Shown piece by piece: positions 1 through 8,821 of a DNA stretch of 64,000 nucleotides (position 1 is the first letter of the stretch; each line of letters opens with the position of its first letter). The translations under genes and the position numbers were made by a program. Under the pieces are notes generated by a model. That model saw only the letters and a program-made list of their open reading frames with translations, was not told the origin of the DNA and did no database searches. Source of the stretch: Campylobacter geochelonis (GTDB lineage: Bacteria > Campylobacterota > Campylobacteria > Campylobacterales > Campylobacteraceae); the NCBI RefSeq assembly GCF_013201685.1, contig NZ_CP053844.1, forward strand, positions 558,001 through 622,000. Direction: 5' to 3'.

Positions 1-1057
1 CACGCCAGATGACGATGGTGCATTAAACTACATAGCCTTGCTTTTGCCAGAGTTTGAGTCTAAATTTATAGAGAAAAATGGCGTTAGAAATCTTTTCTTA
101 AAACGTAAATTTGGCGATGGAATTCATCTTTGTTTTGCAGGACATATCGATGTAGTGCCTCCTGGAGATGGTTGGAGTAGTGAGCCATTTAAGCCGGTTT
201 TAAAAGATGGAAAACTTTATGCTCGTGGCGCTCAAGATATGAAAAGTGGCGTAGCTGCGATGATATCAGCACTTATAGATAGCGATGAGTTTAATGGCAC
301 ATTAAGTTTGCTTTTAACTAGTGATGAAGAAGGAGACGCACTTTATGGCACGCTAGAAGTTTTAAAATGGCTTAAAGAGGTGGGCGAGTTGCCAGAGTAT
401 GCCGTTGTTGCCGAGCCAACAAGCGATAAGGTCATGGGCGATACCCTAAAAATCGGCAGGCGTGGCTCTATAAATGGAGTTTTAAAGATAAATGGCAAGC
501 AAGGACACGCCGCATATCCAAGCAAATGCATAAACCCAGTCCACATCTTAGCTTCTCATTTTAACGAGTTTGCGGGGTATGAACTTGATGATGGTGGAGA
601 GTTTTTCCAACCAAGCAAGATAGTTATAACCGATATAAGAGGCGGTATGGAGGTAACAAACGTAACTCCAGAGTCTGTAAAAGTGATGTTTAATGTGCGA
701 AACTCAAATCTAACCGATATGAAAAAGGTTAAAGAATATATAGAAAACCTATATAAAGGGTATGATATTAGCTTAGAGTTAAAGAGTTCGGCGCGCCCGT
801 TTTTAACTTCAAAAGACTCAAATTTAGTTAAATTTATGCAAAGTTCAGTGGATAAAATTTGCGAAATCTCGCCAGAGCTTAGCACAAGTGGAGGAACTAG
901 CGATGCTAGGTATTTTGCTGAATTTGGTGTTGATGTGGTTGAGTTTGGTGTGATAAATGACACGATTCACGCAGTTGATGAGAGAGTTGGCGTCGATGAG
1001 GTAGAAAAACTTTACCTTGTTTTTAAAGATTTAATAACAAATTTAAAGGAAGATTGA
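1..1057 (+). CDS. dapE: Succinyl-diaminopimelate desuccinylase, 5' end outside window
   Basis: DapE removes succinate from N-succinyl-LL-diaminopimelate in lysine and peptidoglycan precursor synthesis; it is a cytoplasmic di-zinc M20-family hydrolase. The frame is already open at base 2 (reads [14 protein letters not shown]), so the true start lies upstream and only the first few dozen residues are missing. Visible M20 signatures are [12 protein letters not shown] (first zinc histidine), [10 protein letters not shown] (bridging Asp), TSDEEGDA (catalytic Glu) and the C-terminal [10 protein letters not shown]. The TTG at 38 is an internal leucine, not the start. The stop overlaps the next start by one base (TGATG), so ridA is probably co-transcribed. 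Confidence 0.95.
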   Translation, partial: TPDDDGALNYIALLLPEFESKFIEKNGVRNLFLKRKFGDGIHLCFAGHIDVVPPGDGWSSEPFKPVLKDGKLYARGAQDMKSGVAAMISALIDSDEFNGTLSLLLTSDEEGDALYGTLEVLKWLKEVGELPEYAVVAEPTSDKVMGDTLKIGRRGSINGVLKINGKQGHAAYPSKCINPVHILASHFNEFAGYELDDGGEFFQPSKIVITDIRGGMEVTNVTPESVKVMFNVRNSNLTDMKKVKEYIENLYKGYDISLELKSSARPFLTSKDSNLVKFMQSSVDKICEISPELSTSGGTSDARYFAEFGVDVVEFGVINDTIHAVDERVGVDEVEKLYLVFKDLITNLKED

Positions 1058-1431
1058 TGAAAATAGTTCACACAAATGCCGCTCCAGCAGCGATCGGACC
1101 TTACTCACAAGGAGTTGTTGCAAATGGCTTTTTATTTACCTCTGGACAAATTCCACTAAAGCCAAATGGCGAGTTAGTAGGCGGAAGTATAGAGGAGCAA
1201 ACAACGCAAGTTATGGCAAATTTAGAAGCCATCTTAAAAGAGGCTGGAGTGAGCTTTAACGATGTTGTAAAAACTGTGATATTTTTAGATGATATGGCTG
1301 ACTTTGCAAAAGTTAATGAAGTTTATGCGAAGTATTTTAGCCAAAACAAACCAGCTCGTAGCACTGTAGCGGTTAAAAGTCTACCTAAAAATGTCTTAAT
1401 CGAAATCGAAGTCATAGCTCAAATTTCTTAA
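1057..1431 (+). CDS. ridA: RidA-family 2-iminobutanoate/2-iminopropanoate deaminase
   Basis: RidA hydrolyses reactive enamine/imine intermediates released by PLP-dependent dehydratases, protecting PLP enzymes in the cytoplasm. The 124-residue length and the sequence [13 protein letters not shown] near the N terminus, FTSGQIPL, and the C-terminal [23 protein letters not shown] (arginine-containing active-site strand, YjgF/YER057c family) are characteristic. I chose the ATG at 1057, which overlaps the dapE stop and follows AAGGA; a TTG one codon earlier is also possible. Placed behind dapE, it may simply be carried in the operon. Confidence 0.93.
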   Translation: MKIVHTNAAPAAIGPYSQGVVANGFLFTSGQIPLKPNGELVGGSIEEQTTQVMANLEAILKEAGVSFNDVVKTVIFLDDMADFAKVNEVYAKYFSQNKPARSTVAVKSLPKNVLIEIEVIAQIS

Positions 1432-1453
1432 GCCAAAATTTGGCGTAGACAGC

Positions 1454-1484
1454 TATATTTTGGCTAGTTTTTAGCCAAAATATA
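1454..1484 (+). terminator. Hairpin downstream of ridA
   Basis: Perfect 13-bp inverted repeat (TATATTTTGGCTA at 1454-1466 and its complement at 1472-1484) with a 5-base loop. There is no immediate T-run on the + side, so efficiency as an intrinsic terminator is uncertain, but it is the only structured element after ridA. Confidence 0.5.
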
Positions 1485-1923
1485 GATGAAATTTTTGGTT
1501 TTTATTTCTCTTTTGTGGTTTATAAAACCGCAGCGGTAGAAAAAATCTAAAGCAGTTTTTATAAAAATTTACCAAATTTGACTTTTCCTACTACAAAATC
1601 TTTCAGATAAAATTAAATCGCCCAAGAAAAATTAAGAATTCGCAAAGTATCTTTTAAACATACAAATTTATAACCAAATTTAGTAAGAATTCTTATCTAA
1701 TTTTAGAATTTTAGCTTTTAACAAAGATTGTATAAGCTAAAAAATTTATAAATAACAAAATTTTATCACGATAAAAATATATTTAACCTTATTTATATAA
1801 TTAATTTATAATTTTAGAATTAAATTTATATTTTAAATAATTATTTTTATATTTATTATCTAATTCTTTATATTATTAAATTATATTTATGTAAATTTAA
1901 GTAGGTATTTATAATAAAAGATT
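1485..1923. other. Gene-free AT-rich spacer
   Basis: About 440 bases with no supportable ORF. It is very AT-rich from 1740 onward and contains short palindromes such as AGTAAGAATTCTTA near 1682 and one copy of the GCAAAGTATCTTTTAA-type motif (about 1638) that recurs in the 3.9-4.6 kb spacer. It ends in the promoter of the first binding-protein gene. I see nothing else. Confidence 0.6.
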
Positions 1924-1929
1924 TATAAT
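1924..1929 (+). promoter_or_regulatory. -10 element of binding-protein gene 1
   Basis: TATAAT, 27 bases upstream of the start at 1956 and followed by an AAGGA ribosome binding site. The same arrangement (AATTTAAGTAG..TATTTATAA..TATAAT) is repeated in front of the second gene copy, so the promoter was duplicated with the gene. Campylobacter sigma-70 promoters commonly lack a -35 box, as here. Confidence 0.6.
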
Positions 1930-1955
1930 AAATAAATTTATATTAAGGATAAAAG

Positions 1956-2765
1956 ATGAAAAAGTTATTTTTCTGCATATTTTTCTTGTGTGCATCTATG
2001 GTGTTTGCGGAAACTTTGAAAACTATACAAGATAAAAAAGTCTTAAGAGTAGGAGTTTACGCAGAGCAACCGCCGTTTTCTACTAAGACAAGCGAAGGAT
2101 ATCAAGGCTTTGAAGTTGAGCTAGCACAAGCTTTAGCTAGTGGAATTTTTCCTAATGGTGGCGGTAAAATCGAGTTTATCAGCGTAAATGATGGCGATAG
2201 AATTCCGTTTTTGCAAAACGATACGGTAGATTTAGTCATTGCAACGATAACAAAAACACCAGAAAGAGAGAGGCTTATAGACTTTTCTATACCTTACTTC
2301 ACCGTTAATACCGCTATTTTAACAAGAAAAGCAGATAAGATAACAAAGCTTTCCGACCTTGCTGACAAGACGATAATCGTAGAGAAAAACTCTATCGCAG
2401 AGGCGTATTTTGACGCAAAAGGATATAAACTTTTAACTTGCAGTGGTGCGATGAGTTGCTATAACTTACTAAAAAAAGGTCAAGGCGATGGCTTTGCTAA
2501 CGATAACTTAATTGTGTTAGCATATCCAGTAATCGACAGCTCGGTTGAAATCGGCATCAAAAACATCGGTAGCACCGACCTTTTAGGTATCGGAGTCAAA
2601 AAAGGGAATCAAGAGTTGTTGGAATTTATAAACGCTGAACTTATCAAGCTAAGCAAGGGCGGCTTTTTCGCAAAAGCATTTAACGATACACTTGATCCAT
2701 TTTACAAAGGAACAGCTGAGAAAAAATACTTCTTGCTTGATGATTTATACAGAATGTTTATGTAA
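1956..2765 (+). CDS. Periplasmic amino-acid-binding protein (SBP_bac_3), copy 1
   Basis: Periplasmic solute-binding component of a polar amino-acid ABC transporter; the exact ligand cannot be read from sequence. Residues 1-18 form a signal peptide (KKLFFCIFFLCASMVFA). The mature protein is a family-3 binding protein: KVLRVGVYAEQPPFS near the N terminus, GFEVELAQALA, VDLVIATITKTPERERLIDFSIPYF in the hinge, and FAKAFNDTLDPFYKG at the end. Two cysteines (TCSGAMSC) could form a disulfide. No permease or ATPase gene is adjacent, so it must work with components encoded elsewhere. It is followed by its own terminator and a paralogous copy about 240 bases downstream. Confidence 0.88.
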   Translation: MKKLFFCIFFLCASMVFAETLKTIQDKKVLRVGVYAEQPPFSTKTSEGYQGFEVELAQALASGIFPNGGGKIEFISVNDGDRIPFLQNDTVDLVIATITKTPERERLIDFSIPYFTVNTAILTRKADKITKLSDLADKTIIVEKNSIAEAYFDAKGYKLLTCSGAMSCYNLLKKGQGDGFANDNLIVLAYPVIDSSVEIGIKNIGSTDLLGIGVKKGNQELLEFINAELIKLSKGGFFAKAFNDTLDPFYKGTAEKKYFLLDDLYRMFM

Positions 2766-2796
2766 AAGTCTAGCAAGTTTAACCTAAAACTAAACC

Positions 2797-2836
2797 AAGC
2801 AAATTTAGGCATTAAAAGCTTAAATTTGCTTTTTTC
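2797..2836 (+). terminator. Intrinsic terminator, binding-protein copy 1
   Basis: 11-bp stem AAGCAAATTTA (2797-2807) with its complement at 2821-2831, followed by a T-run. The entire 3' flank is duplicated after copy 2. Confidence 0.85.
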
Positions 2837-2969
2837 GCATTAGATTTATAACTGAAAGGCTAAAAAATGAGCGGAAGATAAAAGCTTTACAAATCCGTAA
2901 AATAGGCAAAATAAATACTTTACTTATGTCTTGGTAATAAATTTAAGTAGTTATTTATAAGAAAACTTT

Positions 2970-2975
2970 TATAAT
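2970..2975 (+). promoter_or_regulatory. -10 element of binding-protein gene 2
   Basis: TATAAT, 26 bases before the start at 3002, in a context recognisably duplicated from the region before copy 1 (AATTTAAGTAG..TTATTTATAA). Spacer bases and the segment just before the ribosome binding site have diverged, leaving room for different expression of the two copies. Confidence 0.6.
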
Positions 2976-3001
2976 TACTAAAATTTTTATAAAGGATATA
3001 A

Positions 3002-3811
3002 ATGAAGAAGATACTTTTTTGTATATTTTTACTGTCTGCATCTATGATGTTTGCAGAAAATTTAAAAACTATACAAGATAAAAAAGTTCTAAGAGTTGGA
3101 GTTTTTGCAGAGCAACCTCCTTTTTCTACTAAGACAAGCGATGGATATCAAGGCTTTGAAGTTGAGTTAGCACAAGCTTTAGCTAGTGGAATTTTCCCTG
3201 ATGGTGGAGGTAAAATCGAATTTATCGGAGTAAAAGCTAGCGATAGAATTACATTTTTACAAAACAATACTATAGATTTATTGATTGCAACACTAACAAA
3301 AACACCAGAAAGAGAGGAACTTATAGACTTTTCTATACCTTATTTTACTGTTAATCTTGCCATTTTAACAAGAAAAGCAGATAAGATAACACAACTTTCT
3401 GATCTTGCTGACAAGACAATAATCGTAGAGAAAAACTCTATAGCTGAGAAATATTTCGACTCTAAAGGATACAAACTCGTAACTTGCAACTCTGCTATGA
3501 ATTGTTATAATCTATTAAAAGAGGGTAAGGGCGATGGGTTTGTTAATGATAATTTGATTGTTTTGGCATATCCAGTAATAGACAGCTCGGTAGAAATAGG
3601 GGTGAAAAATATCGGAAGTACTGATTTGTTAGGTATCGGAGTTCAAAAAGGAAACCAAGAATTGCTTAAGATAGTTAACTCTGAACTTATCAAACTAAGC
3701 AAGGGCGGCTTTTTCGCAAAAGCATTTAACGATACGCTTGATCCATTTTACAAAGGAACAGCTGAGAAAAAATACTTCTTGCTTGATGATTTATACAGAA
3801 TGTTTATGTAA
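3002..3811 (+). CDS. Periplasmic amino-acid-binding protein (SBP_bac_3), copy 2
   Basis: Same length (269 residues) and architecture as the copy at 1956, with a signal peptide (KKILFCIFLLSASMMFA) and SBP_bac_3 fold. Most of the protein is identical; the final 40 or so residues are unchanged even at DNA level, whereas substitutions cluster in the ligand-binding region (for example SVNDGDRIPF becomes GVKASDRITF, and ATITKTPERER becomes ATLTKTPEREE). This pattern suggests a recent tandem duplication with either divergence of specificity or partial gene conversion at the 3' end. It has its own promoter and terminator, so the copies are separate transcription units. Confidence 0.88.
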   Translation: MKKILFCIFLLSASMMFAENLKTIQDKKVLRVGVFAEQPPFSTKTSDGYQGFEVELAQALASGIFPDGGGKIEFIGVKASDRITFLQNNTIDLLIATLTKTPEREELIDFSIPYFTVNLAILTRKADKITQLSDLADKTIIVEKNSIAEKYFDSKGYKLVTCNSAMNCYNLLKEGKGDGFVNDNLIVLAYPVIDSSVEIGVKNIGSTDLLGIGVQKGNQELLKIVNSELIKLSKGGFFAKAFNDTLDPFYKGTAEKKYFLLDDLYRMFM

Positions 3812-3842
3812 AAGTCTAGCAAGTTTAAACTAAAACTAAAAC

Positions 3843-3881
3843 AAGCAAATTTAGGCATTAAAAGCTTAAATTTGCTTTTTT
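3843..3881 (+). terminator. Intrinsic terminator, binding-protein copy 2
   Basis: AAGCAAATTTA (3843-3853) pairs with 3867-3877 and is followed by a T-run. It is the duplicate of the hairpin at 2797. Confidence 0.85.
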
Positions 3882-3899
3882 AAAGTTTGCAAGTAGTCG

Positions 3900-4620
3900 A
3901 ACAAAAAAAGATAGAATTTTATAAATATTTTAGTGAAAAACTCGCAGTTGTCATTTGCGAAGATTTTTGACACCGCTTTAAATGTTAGGTAGATTTTATA
4001 TGGTTTTTGCTATTTTTAAAGTATTGACTAAGGGCTTAAATTTAACATTTTTGCAAAAGTATCTTGATGTGATAAATATGGCTGTTATTCATAAAGTATT
4101 TTTTACTTTAGTGAATTTAAAGATATTGAGCGCAAAGTAGATTTAGCATTTTTATAAAATTATTTTTAAATTTATGGTGTTATTTGTAAAGTATTTTAAC
4201 CACAAAAACAACCAACGCAAGAGAGATTTACTACTGCAAATGTTTTAGCGCGATAACAAGCTAAAAAACGTGGTAAAATTTACAGTTGCTATTTGCAAAG
4301 TATTATTAGAACTTAAATTTAGCATTTCACAAAAGTATTTTACAAATATTTTAACATCAAAATAAAATGCTAATTTATCATTAAATCATTTTAAGCACTG
4401 ACAAAACATGGCAAAATTTAACACTATCCATTAAATATTTTGGCACTAAAATATGCAAAATCTATAAAGTTGTAATTTATACTTTCAAGTATTCTAGTGG
4501 TAAAAACTATATAAAATTTAGTCATTAAATTTTATATTTAAATTCGCAAAGTATTTTAACGCTAAAACATCAAATCAAACTGCCTAAATTTAACGCCAAA
4601 ACCAAATTTACATCTATAAC
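3900..4620. repeat. Gene-free spacer with decayed interspersed repeats
   Basis: About 720 bases without a credible ORF. A loose unit of the form TTTGCAAAGTATTTTAA followed some 10 bases later by TTAAATTTAGCATTT recurs in degenerate form: AAAGTATT near 4018, 4096, 4190, 4297, 4339 and 4556, often preceded by GCAAA or GTAAA and often followed by a TTTAGCATT or TTTAACATT segment. No unit is exact, so this looks like an ancient decayed tandem array rather than an active one. Confidence 0.5.
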
Positions 4621-4626
4621 TAAATT

Positions 4627-6033
4627 TTATAAAATATTTACCTTAAACGAGAGCAAAAACATCATAACCCCAAGTAAAAGCATGATAGCAAGTCCGCCAA
4701 GTTCGATATATAGTCTAAATTTTTGTAGTTTTGGAAAAGCGTTGATTTTGCTTCCTAAAACAGCAGCTAAAAAGATAACCACGCTCATACCAAGCGCTAT
4801 GAAAACAGCGCTCATAAGGCTAGTTAGGTAGCTTCCAAGACTAAAGGCTAAGACAAAAACAACGATTGTCCCAGGGCAAGGAACTATCCCAGCAACCAAT
4901 GCCACGAGCCACTCACTTTTGTTGCTTTTCTCGTTTTTATGCTTATGATGACATCCGCAGTTACAATGATGCTCGTGCGCGTTTAGGTTTTTAACCTTAT
5001 CTAAAAAGATGTAAAAAACTATGAATATTATAATCCCAGCTGATATTTTTAAAGTCAAATTTGCGATGTTTAAATTCAGAGCTTTTGCCACACCTTCAAG
5101 CGCAAACATCGAAAACACAACTAAAAGTAGCGCCCCGCCAACGTGAAAAATGCCGATTTTGATAGCAAAAAACAGAGCTTTTTTATAGTTTTGCTCGCCA
5201 TTTGCAAGAAAATAACTAGTCGTTAAAAGCTTAGCATGCCCAGGTCCTGCTGCGTGAAAAAAGCCATATATAAATGAGATTAAAGCTATGCTTAAAAAGC
5301 CAAAAAATGTCGGATGGGCGTTGTTTGACTTTAAAGTTAGCTTAAGTTTATCTAAAAATCCTAAGGTATGTTTGGATACGAAGTCGATTTTTTCGCTTTT
5401 ATCTAGTGCTTTGTTATGTTCTTGGATTAAGCTTTTTAGCGATTTTTGCGTTTTTTGTGGACTAAATTCATCGCTTAGCCTTATAAAAGTAGCGTTTAAA
5501 TTTGAGTTTGTTAATGCGTAAATGTTATCGTTTAGCTGATATGGCGTAGTTGGAAGATAGGTGAATTTAAAATACCCCTCAAAATCTTGCGAAATAAGTT
5601 TTAAAACTCGCTCTTTTTTTATCCCAACCGATACCTTTTTGCTAAATTTAAAAACAAGCCTGTTGTCTAAAACCTGCGATGAGAAGTTAGAAAACTCGCC
5701 ACCTACTTTGATGGTTTTTCCATCTGGCATATCGTAGTATTGGATTTTTGTTAGCATATCTTTAGGCAGGGCATACGCGACTATGGCTCTGCTTACCTCT
5801 TTTAACTCGTGTTTATCAAGCTTTAAATTTGAGTTTACATCGTATGTTTGCAGTGTTAAATTTGTGAAATTTTGTGAAAAATACCATGTAAAATCTATCC
5901 TATCTATACTGTCGTTTTTAGTTTTAAGTTCGATTTGTATATGTGCAGTAGGAGTAAAAAGCGCACAAAGCGCACAAGCGTAAAGTTGCGTGCTACAAAT
6001 AGTAGCAAAAATAAATGTTAAAAAAACTCTCAT
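4627..6033 (-). CDS. DUF1007-NicO fusion nickel/cobalt transporter
   Basis: Predicted inner-membrane Ni2+/Co2+ transporter of the NicO/RcnA superfamily fused to a periplasmic DUF1007 domain. Residues 1-19 are a signal peptide, and CALCALFTPTAH directly after it is typical of DUF1007. DUF1007 spans roughly 20-200 (DVNSNLKLDKHELKEVSRAI resembles a metal-binding helix). From about 240 the protein has six or seven membrane segments with HAAGPGHAKLLTTS and GIVPCPGTIVVFVLAFSLG, both hallmarks of the family. A cytoplasmic loop around 355-370 is rich in His and Cys (HEHHCNCGCHHKHK) and probably buffers metal. Whether it imports or exports is not decidable here; nickel supply for hydrogenase or urease is one option. 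Confidence 0.85.
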   Translation of the reverse strand: MRVFLTFIFATICSTQLYACALCALFTPTAHIQIELKTKNDSIDRIDFTWYFSQNFTNLTLQTYDVNSNLKLDKHELKEVSRAIVAYALPKDMLTKIQYYDMPDGKTIKVGGEFSNFSSQVLDNRLVFKFSKKVSVGIKKERVLKLISQDFEGYFKFTYLPTTPYQLNDNIYALTNSNLNATFIRLSDEFSPQKTQKSLKSLIQEHNKALDKSEKIDFVSKHTLGFLDKLKLTLKSNNAHPTFFGFLSIALISFIYGFFHAAGPGHAKLLTTSYFLANGEQNYKKALFFAIKIGIFHVGGALLLVVFSMFALEGVAKALNLNIANLTLKISAGIIIFIVFYIFLDKVKNLNAHEHHCNCGCHHKHKNEKSNKSEWLVALVAGIVPCPGTIVVFVLAFSLGSYLTSLMSAVFIALGMSVVIFLAAVLGSKINAFPKLQKFRLYIELGGLAIMLLLGVMMFLLSFKVNIL

Positions 6034-6152
6034 CTGATGCCAAATACTCCTAAATAAAAGGGATTAATACAATAAAACGCAACTTAGTTGCAACTTAAAT
6101 AAAAGATAAATTTACAAGAAAAACAACAGGTAAACTCGCAAAAATCACAAGC

Positions 6153-6180
6153 AAATTTACCCGAAAGCTCGGGTAAATTT
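6153..6180 (-). terminator. Hairpin after tenA
   Basis: Perfect 12-bp stem (AAATTTACCCGA at 6153-6164, complement at 6169-6180) with a 4-base loop, 4 bases beyond the tenA stop. The downstream T-run on the minus strand is weak. Confidence 0.65.
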
Positions 6181-6184
6181 CGCC

Positions 6185-6898
6185 TTAACCAAAAATCTTT
6201 CTAATCAAACAAAAACCACCTTTATCGTGGAATTTAGAGAAGCTTTGCTCCCAAAATCCAGCCTCGCACATGGTCGCATTTTTAAAAATTTTAACTAGCT
6301 TTTGCCCACGTTTTGAATCTAGGTTGATTTTATCTAGTTTTTTATCGATAAACTCTTCAAACCTTTTTACTAAAAACGTATATCCATCATCCTTATACAT
6401 CTCAATCCACTCTTTATAATCTTCGTTTTTATCTTTAAAAACAAGCTTTGCACTATCATCTCCTATCGCATTAGCGATAACGCTATATCCGATAGCACAC
6501 GGTGCAAGCGCGGTTAGGATTTCTGGTATTGAGTACATATTTGCCACATCTAAAACGTACCTTGTATAAGCTATCGTTGCTAGCTCTTCATCAGTTGCGT
6601 CCATCGCCTCTTGTGTGATACCGAATTTAGCGCAGTAGTTGATGTGGTGTTCGATTTCTATGTTTATTAAATCTTGCAAGATTGATAAGAAGAATTTCAT
6701 ATCATCTAAATTTTGACTTTTATAAACTCCAAGCGCGTAAACACGACTATAGTGTTTTAAAAAAAGATAATCTTGCACCAAGTAGTGATCAAACGCTTCC
6801 TTTTTTAGCTTTGAATTTGCTAAATTTTTTACAAAATCATGATAGATATAACTATCCCAAACTGCCTTGTTTGCTTGTATTAAGTCCGCTAATTTCAT
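6185..6898 (-). CDS. tenA: TenA/PqqC-family thiaminase II (aminopyrimidine aminohydrolase)
   Basis: TenA deaminates aminopyrimidines produced by thiamine breakdown so that the pyrimidine can be salvaged for thiamine synthesis. The 237-residue all-helical protein has the conserved elements expected: VQDYLFLKHYSRVYALG at about 42-58, EIEHHINYCAKFGI at about 80-93, the catalytic-cysteine segment TALAPCAIGYSVIAN at about 128-142, and CEAGFWEQSF near the C terminus, carrying the active-site Glu. It begins ATG at 6898 behind AGGAGG. The 70-base gap to the next gene is too short for a TPP riboswitch, and I see none. Salvage of thiamine agrees with the incomplete thiamine pathways common in campylobacters. 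Confidence 0.9.
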   Translation of the reverse strand: MKLADLIQANKAVWDSYIYHDFVKNLANSKLKKEAFDHYLVQDYLFLKHYSRVYALGVYKSQNLDDMKFFLSILQDLINIEIEHHINYCAKFGITQEAMDATDEELATIAYTRYVLDVANMYSIPEILTALAPCAIGYSVIANAIGDDSAKLVFKDKNEDYKEWIEMYKDDGYTFLVKRFEEFIDKKLDKINLDSKRGQKLVKIFKNATMCEAGFWEQSFSKFHDKGGFCLIRKIFG

Positions 6899-6967
6899 AA
6901 ATCCTCCTATAAAAGATGTAGATTTTGATTTTAACTTTTATTTTTTAACGTAAGCCAAACTCAAAGG

Positions 6968-7747
6968 CTAGTTTTTTATATCTGCGTTTATGATAAGAGT
7001 CGGCACTCCACGAACTTTTAAGCTTTTTAGAGTTTTAGCAGTTTGTAACATCTCATCTTGGAATTCTAAATTTGACTCATCTTCTAGGCTTAGTGGGATT
7101 CCGCTAAAGATTTGGTTAATTAGTTTTATTTTGGATTGATTTGGAATTTGCGAGTCTTTAAGCGTGAAATCTGATAGCTTGTTAAGCAAAAAAAGGTTTT
7201 TTTGAGCGTAAGTTTTGCCATGAACTGGCAAGAAAAATATATCGATTTGCGAGTAGTTTTCAAGATAAAGCTCAAGCTTCGACATCTCTTTTGCACTCAC
7301 TTGACATCCACTATCAACGACAAAGCTTAGTTTATCGCCCTTTTCTATGGCATTTTTGTTTTGTGATAGCAATGTTATCTTATGCTTTGATGAGCTTAAA
7401 AACTCTTTTCGCTTTTCAAGTTCAAGCTCTTTTGTGCTTTGTTCTTGAAAGTCTATAAATTTAGTCCCATTTGCTTCATAGAATTTGTTAAATATAAAGT
7501 TTTCTGAACTAAAAATGGGAATAAACTGCGAGTAACCATCACTTTTTATTTCGACTATATTTTTTGTGATAGCAAGTCCGTCGATTTTGGTTGGAATTTT
7601 TTCTATGATTTTTATATCAAGTTTATCAGCGTTTAAAAACCCACGCTTGCTAAATTCGGTTATCGCTTCATCACTAACTGCGTATAAATTTACTAAATTT
7701 AGATAAAAAAGCCCTAAAAACAGGGCTTTAAATTTACTCATCAACAT
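6968..7747 (-). CDS. Exported thioredoxin-fold protein with a single active-site cysteine
   Basis: Not a named family that I recognise with certainty. Residues 1-24 look like a signal peptide (FKALFLGLFYLNLVNLYA). The middle and C-terminal parts resemble DsbC/DsbG-type thioredoxin folds: SFVVDSGCQVSAKE sits where the CxxC motif would be, IDIFFLPVHG follows as the next strand, and VRGVPTLIINADI carries the cis-proline. Only one cysteine remains where two are usual, so redox cycling by the standard mechanism is doubtful; glutathionylation or a mixed-disulfide role is possible. It abuts the stop of the TRAP binding-protein gene and is probably co-transcribed with both dctP genes. A start at 7741 is equally possible. 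Confidence 0.6.
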   Translation of the reverse strand: MLMSKFKALFLGLFYLNLVNLYAVSDEAITEFSKRGFLNADKLDIKIIEKIPTKIDGLAITKNIVEIKSDGYSQFIPIFSSENFIFNKFYEANGTKFIDFQEQSTKELELEKRKEFLSSSKHKITLLSQNKNAIEKGDKLSFVVDSGCQVSAKEMSKLELYLENYSQIDIFFLPVHGKTYAQKNLFLLNKLSDFTLKDSQIPNQSKIKLINQIFSGIPLSLEDESNLEFQDEMLQTAKTLKSLKVRGVPTLIINADIKN

Positions 7748-8812
7748 CTACTCGGCAGTATTTTGTATATATGCAAAATCGCTTATCTTATACCACTCGC
7801 GACCGATTTTTTGGAACGCTCTTTGCGACTCTAAAATCTCTTTAAACATCGGATCTTTTGCCGCCTCTGCGTCTAAAATTTCATTTGTCGCTTTTCTAAG
7901 CCCATCAACTACATCTTTAGGGAAACTTTTTACTTCGATATTTGGGTTTTGAGTTTTCATCTGCGACCAAATTCTAGAGTTTTCATAAAAGCCCTTATTT
8001 AGCATATCTTCGCCAGCCATTCTAGCCGCAGCTTCTAAGATAAGTTGCAAATCTTTTGGAAGTTTCTCATAAGATTTGTTATTAACCAAAAGGTGCGTAT
8101 CAGCAGTTGGCTCTTGCCAGCCTGTGTAGTAGTATTTAGCCACTTTTCCAAAGCCAAGCGACATATCATAAACCGGACTTACCCACTCAACCGCGTCGAT
8201 TGTCCCCATTTCAAGCGCCATGTAAAGCTCGCCTGTTGGGATAGTGTTAATGCTTGCTCCAAGTTTTGACATAACCTCTCCGCCAAAGCCAGGAATTCGT
8301 ACTTTAAGCCCTTGTAAATCAGCTAGCGAGTTTACCTCTTTTCTAAACCAACCGCCCATTTGGATTCCGGTTGAACCCATAGGGATTGACTTCATGTTAT
8401 ACTGCGCAAACATCTTATCGCTTAACTCTTTTCCGCCGCCATAGTAAAACCAAGCGTGTTGCTCAGGTGTATTCATACCAAAAGGAACCGCCGTCCAAAG
8501 CATAGTTTTTGGATCTTTTCCCTTAAAATAATAAAGCGCAGTATAAGCCAAATCATACTGCCCAGCCTTTACAAAGTCAAAAACCTCAAATGGTGCTTTA
8601 TGTTTTGTAGGCGTATCTATGCGGATTTGAAGGCGACCGCCACTTAACTCATCGGCGTATTTTTTAAAGTCCGCAACAACATCGCCAAGAACTGGCATAG
8701 TGTTTTCATAGCTTGTTGCTAGTTTTAGTCTATAGACTTTTTTGTCATTATCGCTTGCAAACAGCGTCGTAGCCGTAGCAAAAGCTAAAAATGTAGCTAA
8801 AAATTTTCTCAT
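7748..8812 (-). CDS. dctP: TRAP transporter solute-binding protein DctP, copy A
   Basis: Periplasmic binding protein of a tripartite ATP-independent transporter, of the DctP/TeaA type that binds carboxylates through a conserved arginine. Signal peptide at 1-20 (FLATFLAFATATTLFA). Family signatures: LKLATSYENTMPVLGDV, VRIPGFGGEVMSKLGA (with the carboxylate-binding Arg) and GTIDAVEWVSPVYDMSLGFGKVAKYYYTGWQEP. The 354-residue length is normal. It lies just downstream of a paralogue of the same length, and the two proteins agree closely around these motifs. No permease gene is adjacent; DctQM lies 50 kb away in the window. Substrate is unknown. Confidence 0.92.
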   Translation of the reverse strand: MRKFLATFLAFATATTLFASDNDKKVYRLKLATSYENTMPVLGDVVADFKKYADELSGGRLQIRIDTPTKHKAPFEVFDFVKAGQYDLAYTALYYFKGKDPKTMLWTAVPFGMNTPEQHAWFYYGGGKELSDKMFAQYNMKSIPMGSTGIQMGGWFRKEVNSLADLQGLKVRIPGFGGEVMSKLGASINTIPTGELYMALEMGTIDAVEWVSPVYDMSLGFGKVAKYYYTGWQEPTADTHLLVNNKSYEKLPKDLQLILEAAARMAGEDMLNKGFYENSRIWSQMKTQNPNIEVKSFPKDVVDGLRKATNEILDAEAAKDPMFKEILESQRAFQKIGREWYKISDFAYIQNTAE

Positions 8813-8821
8813 TTTTTCTCC

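Noticed and set aside
4435-4455. Sigma-54 promoter (TGGCAC near 4440)
   Set aside because: The GG to GC spacing is 11 rather than 10 and no gene starts downstream.
6899-6967. TPP riboswitch before tenA
   Set aside because: The gap is about 70 bases and lacks the CTGAGA and related conserved blocks.
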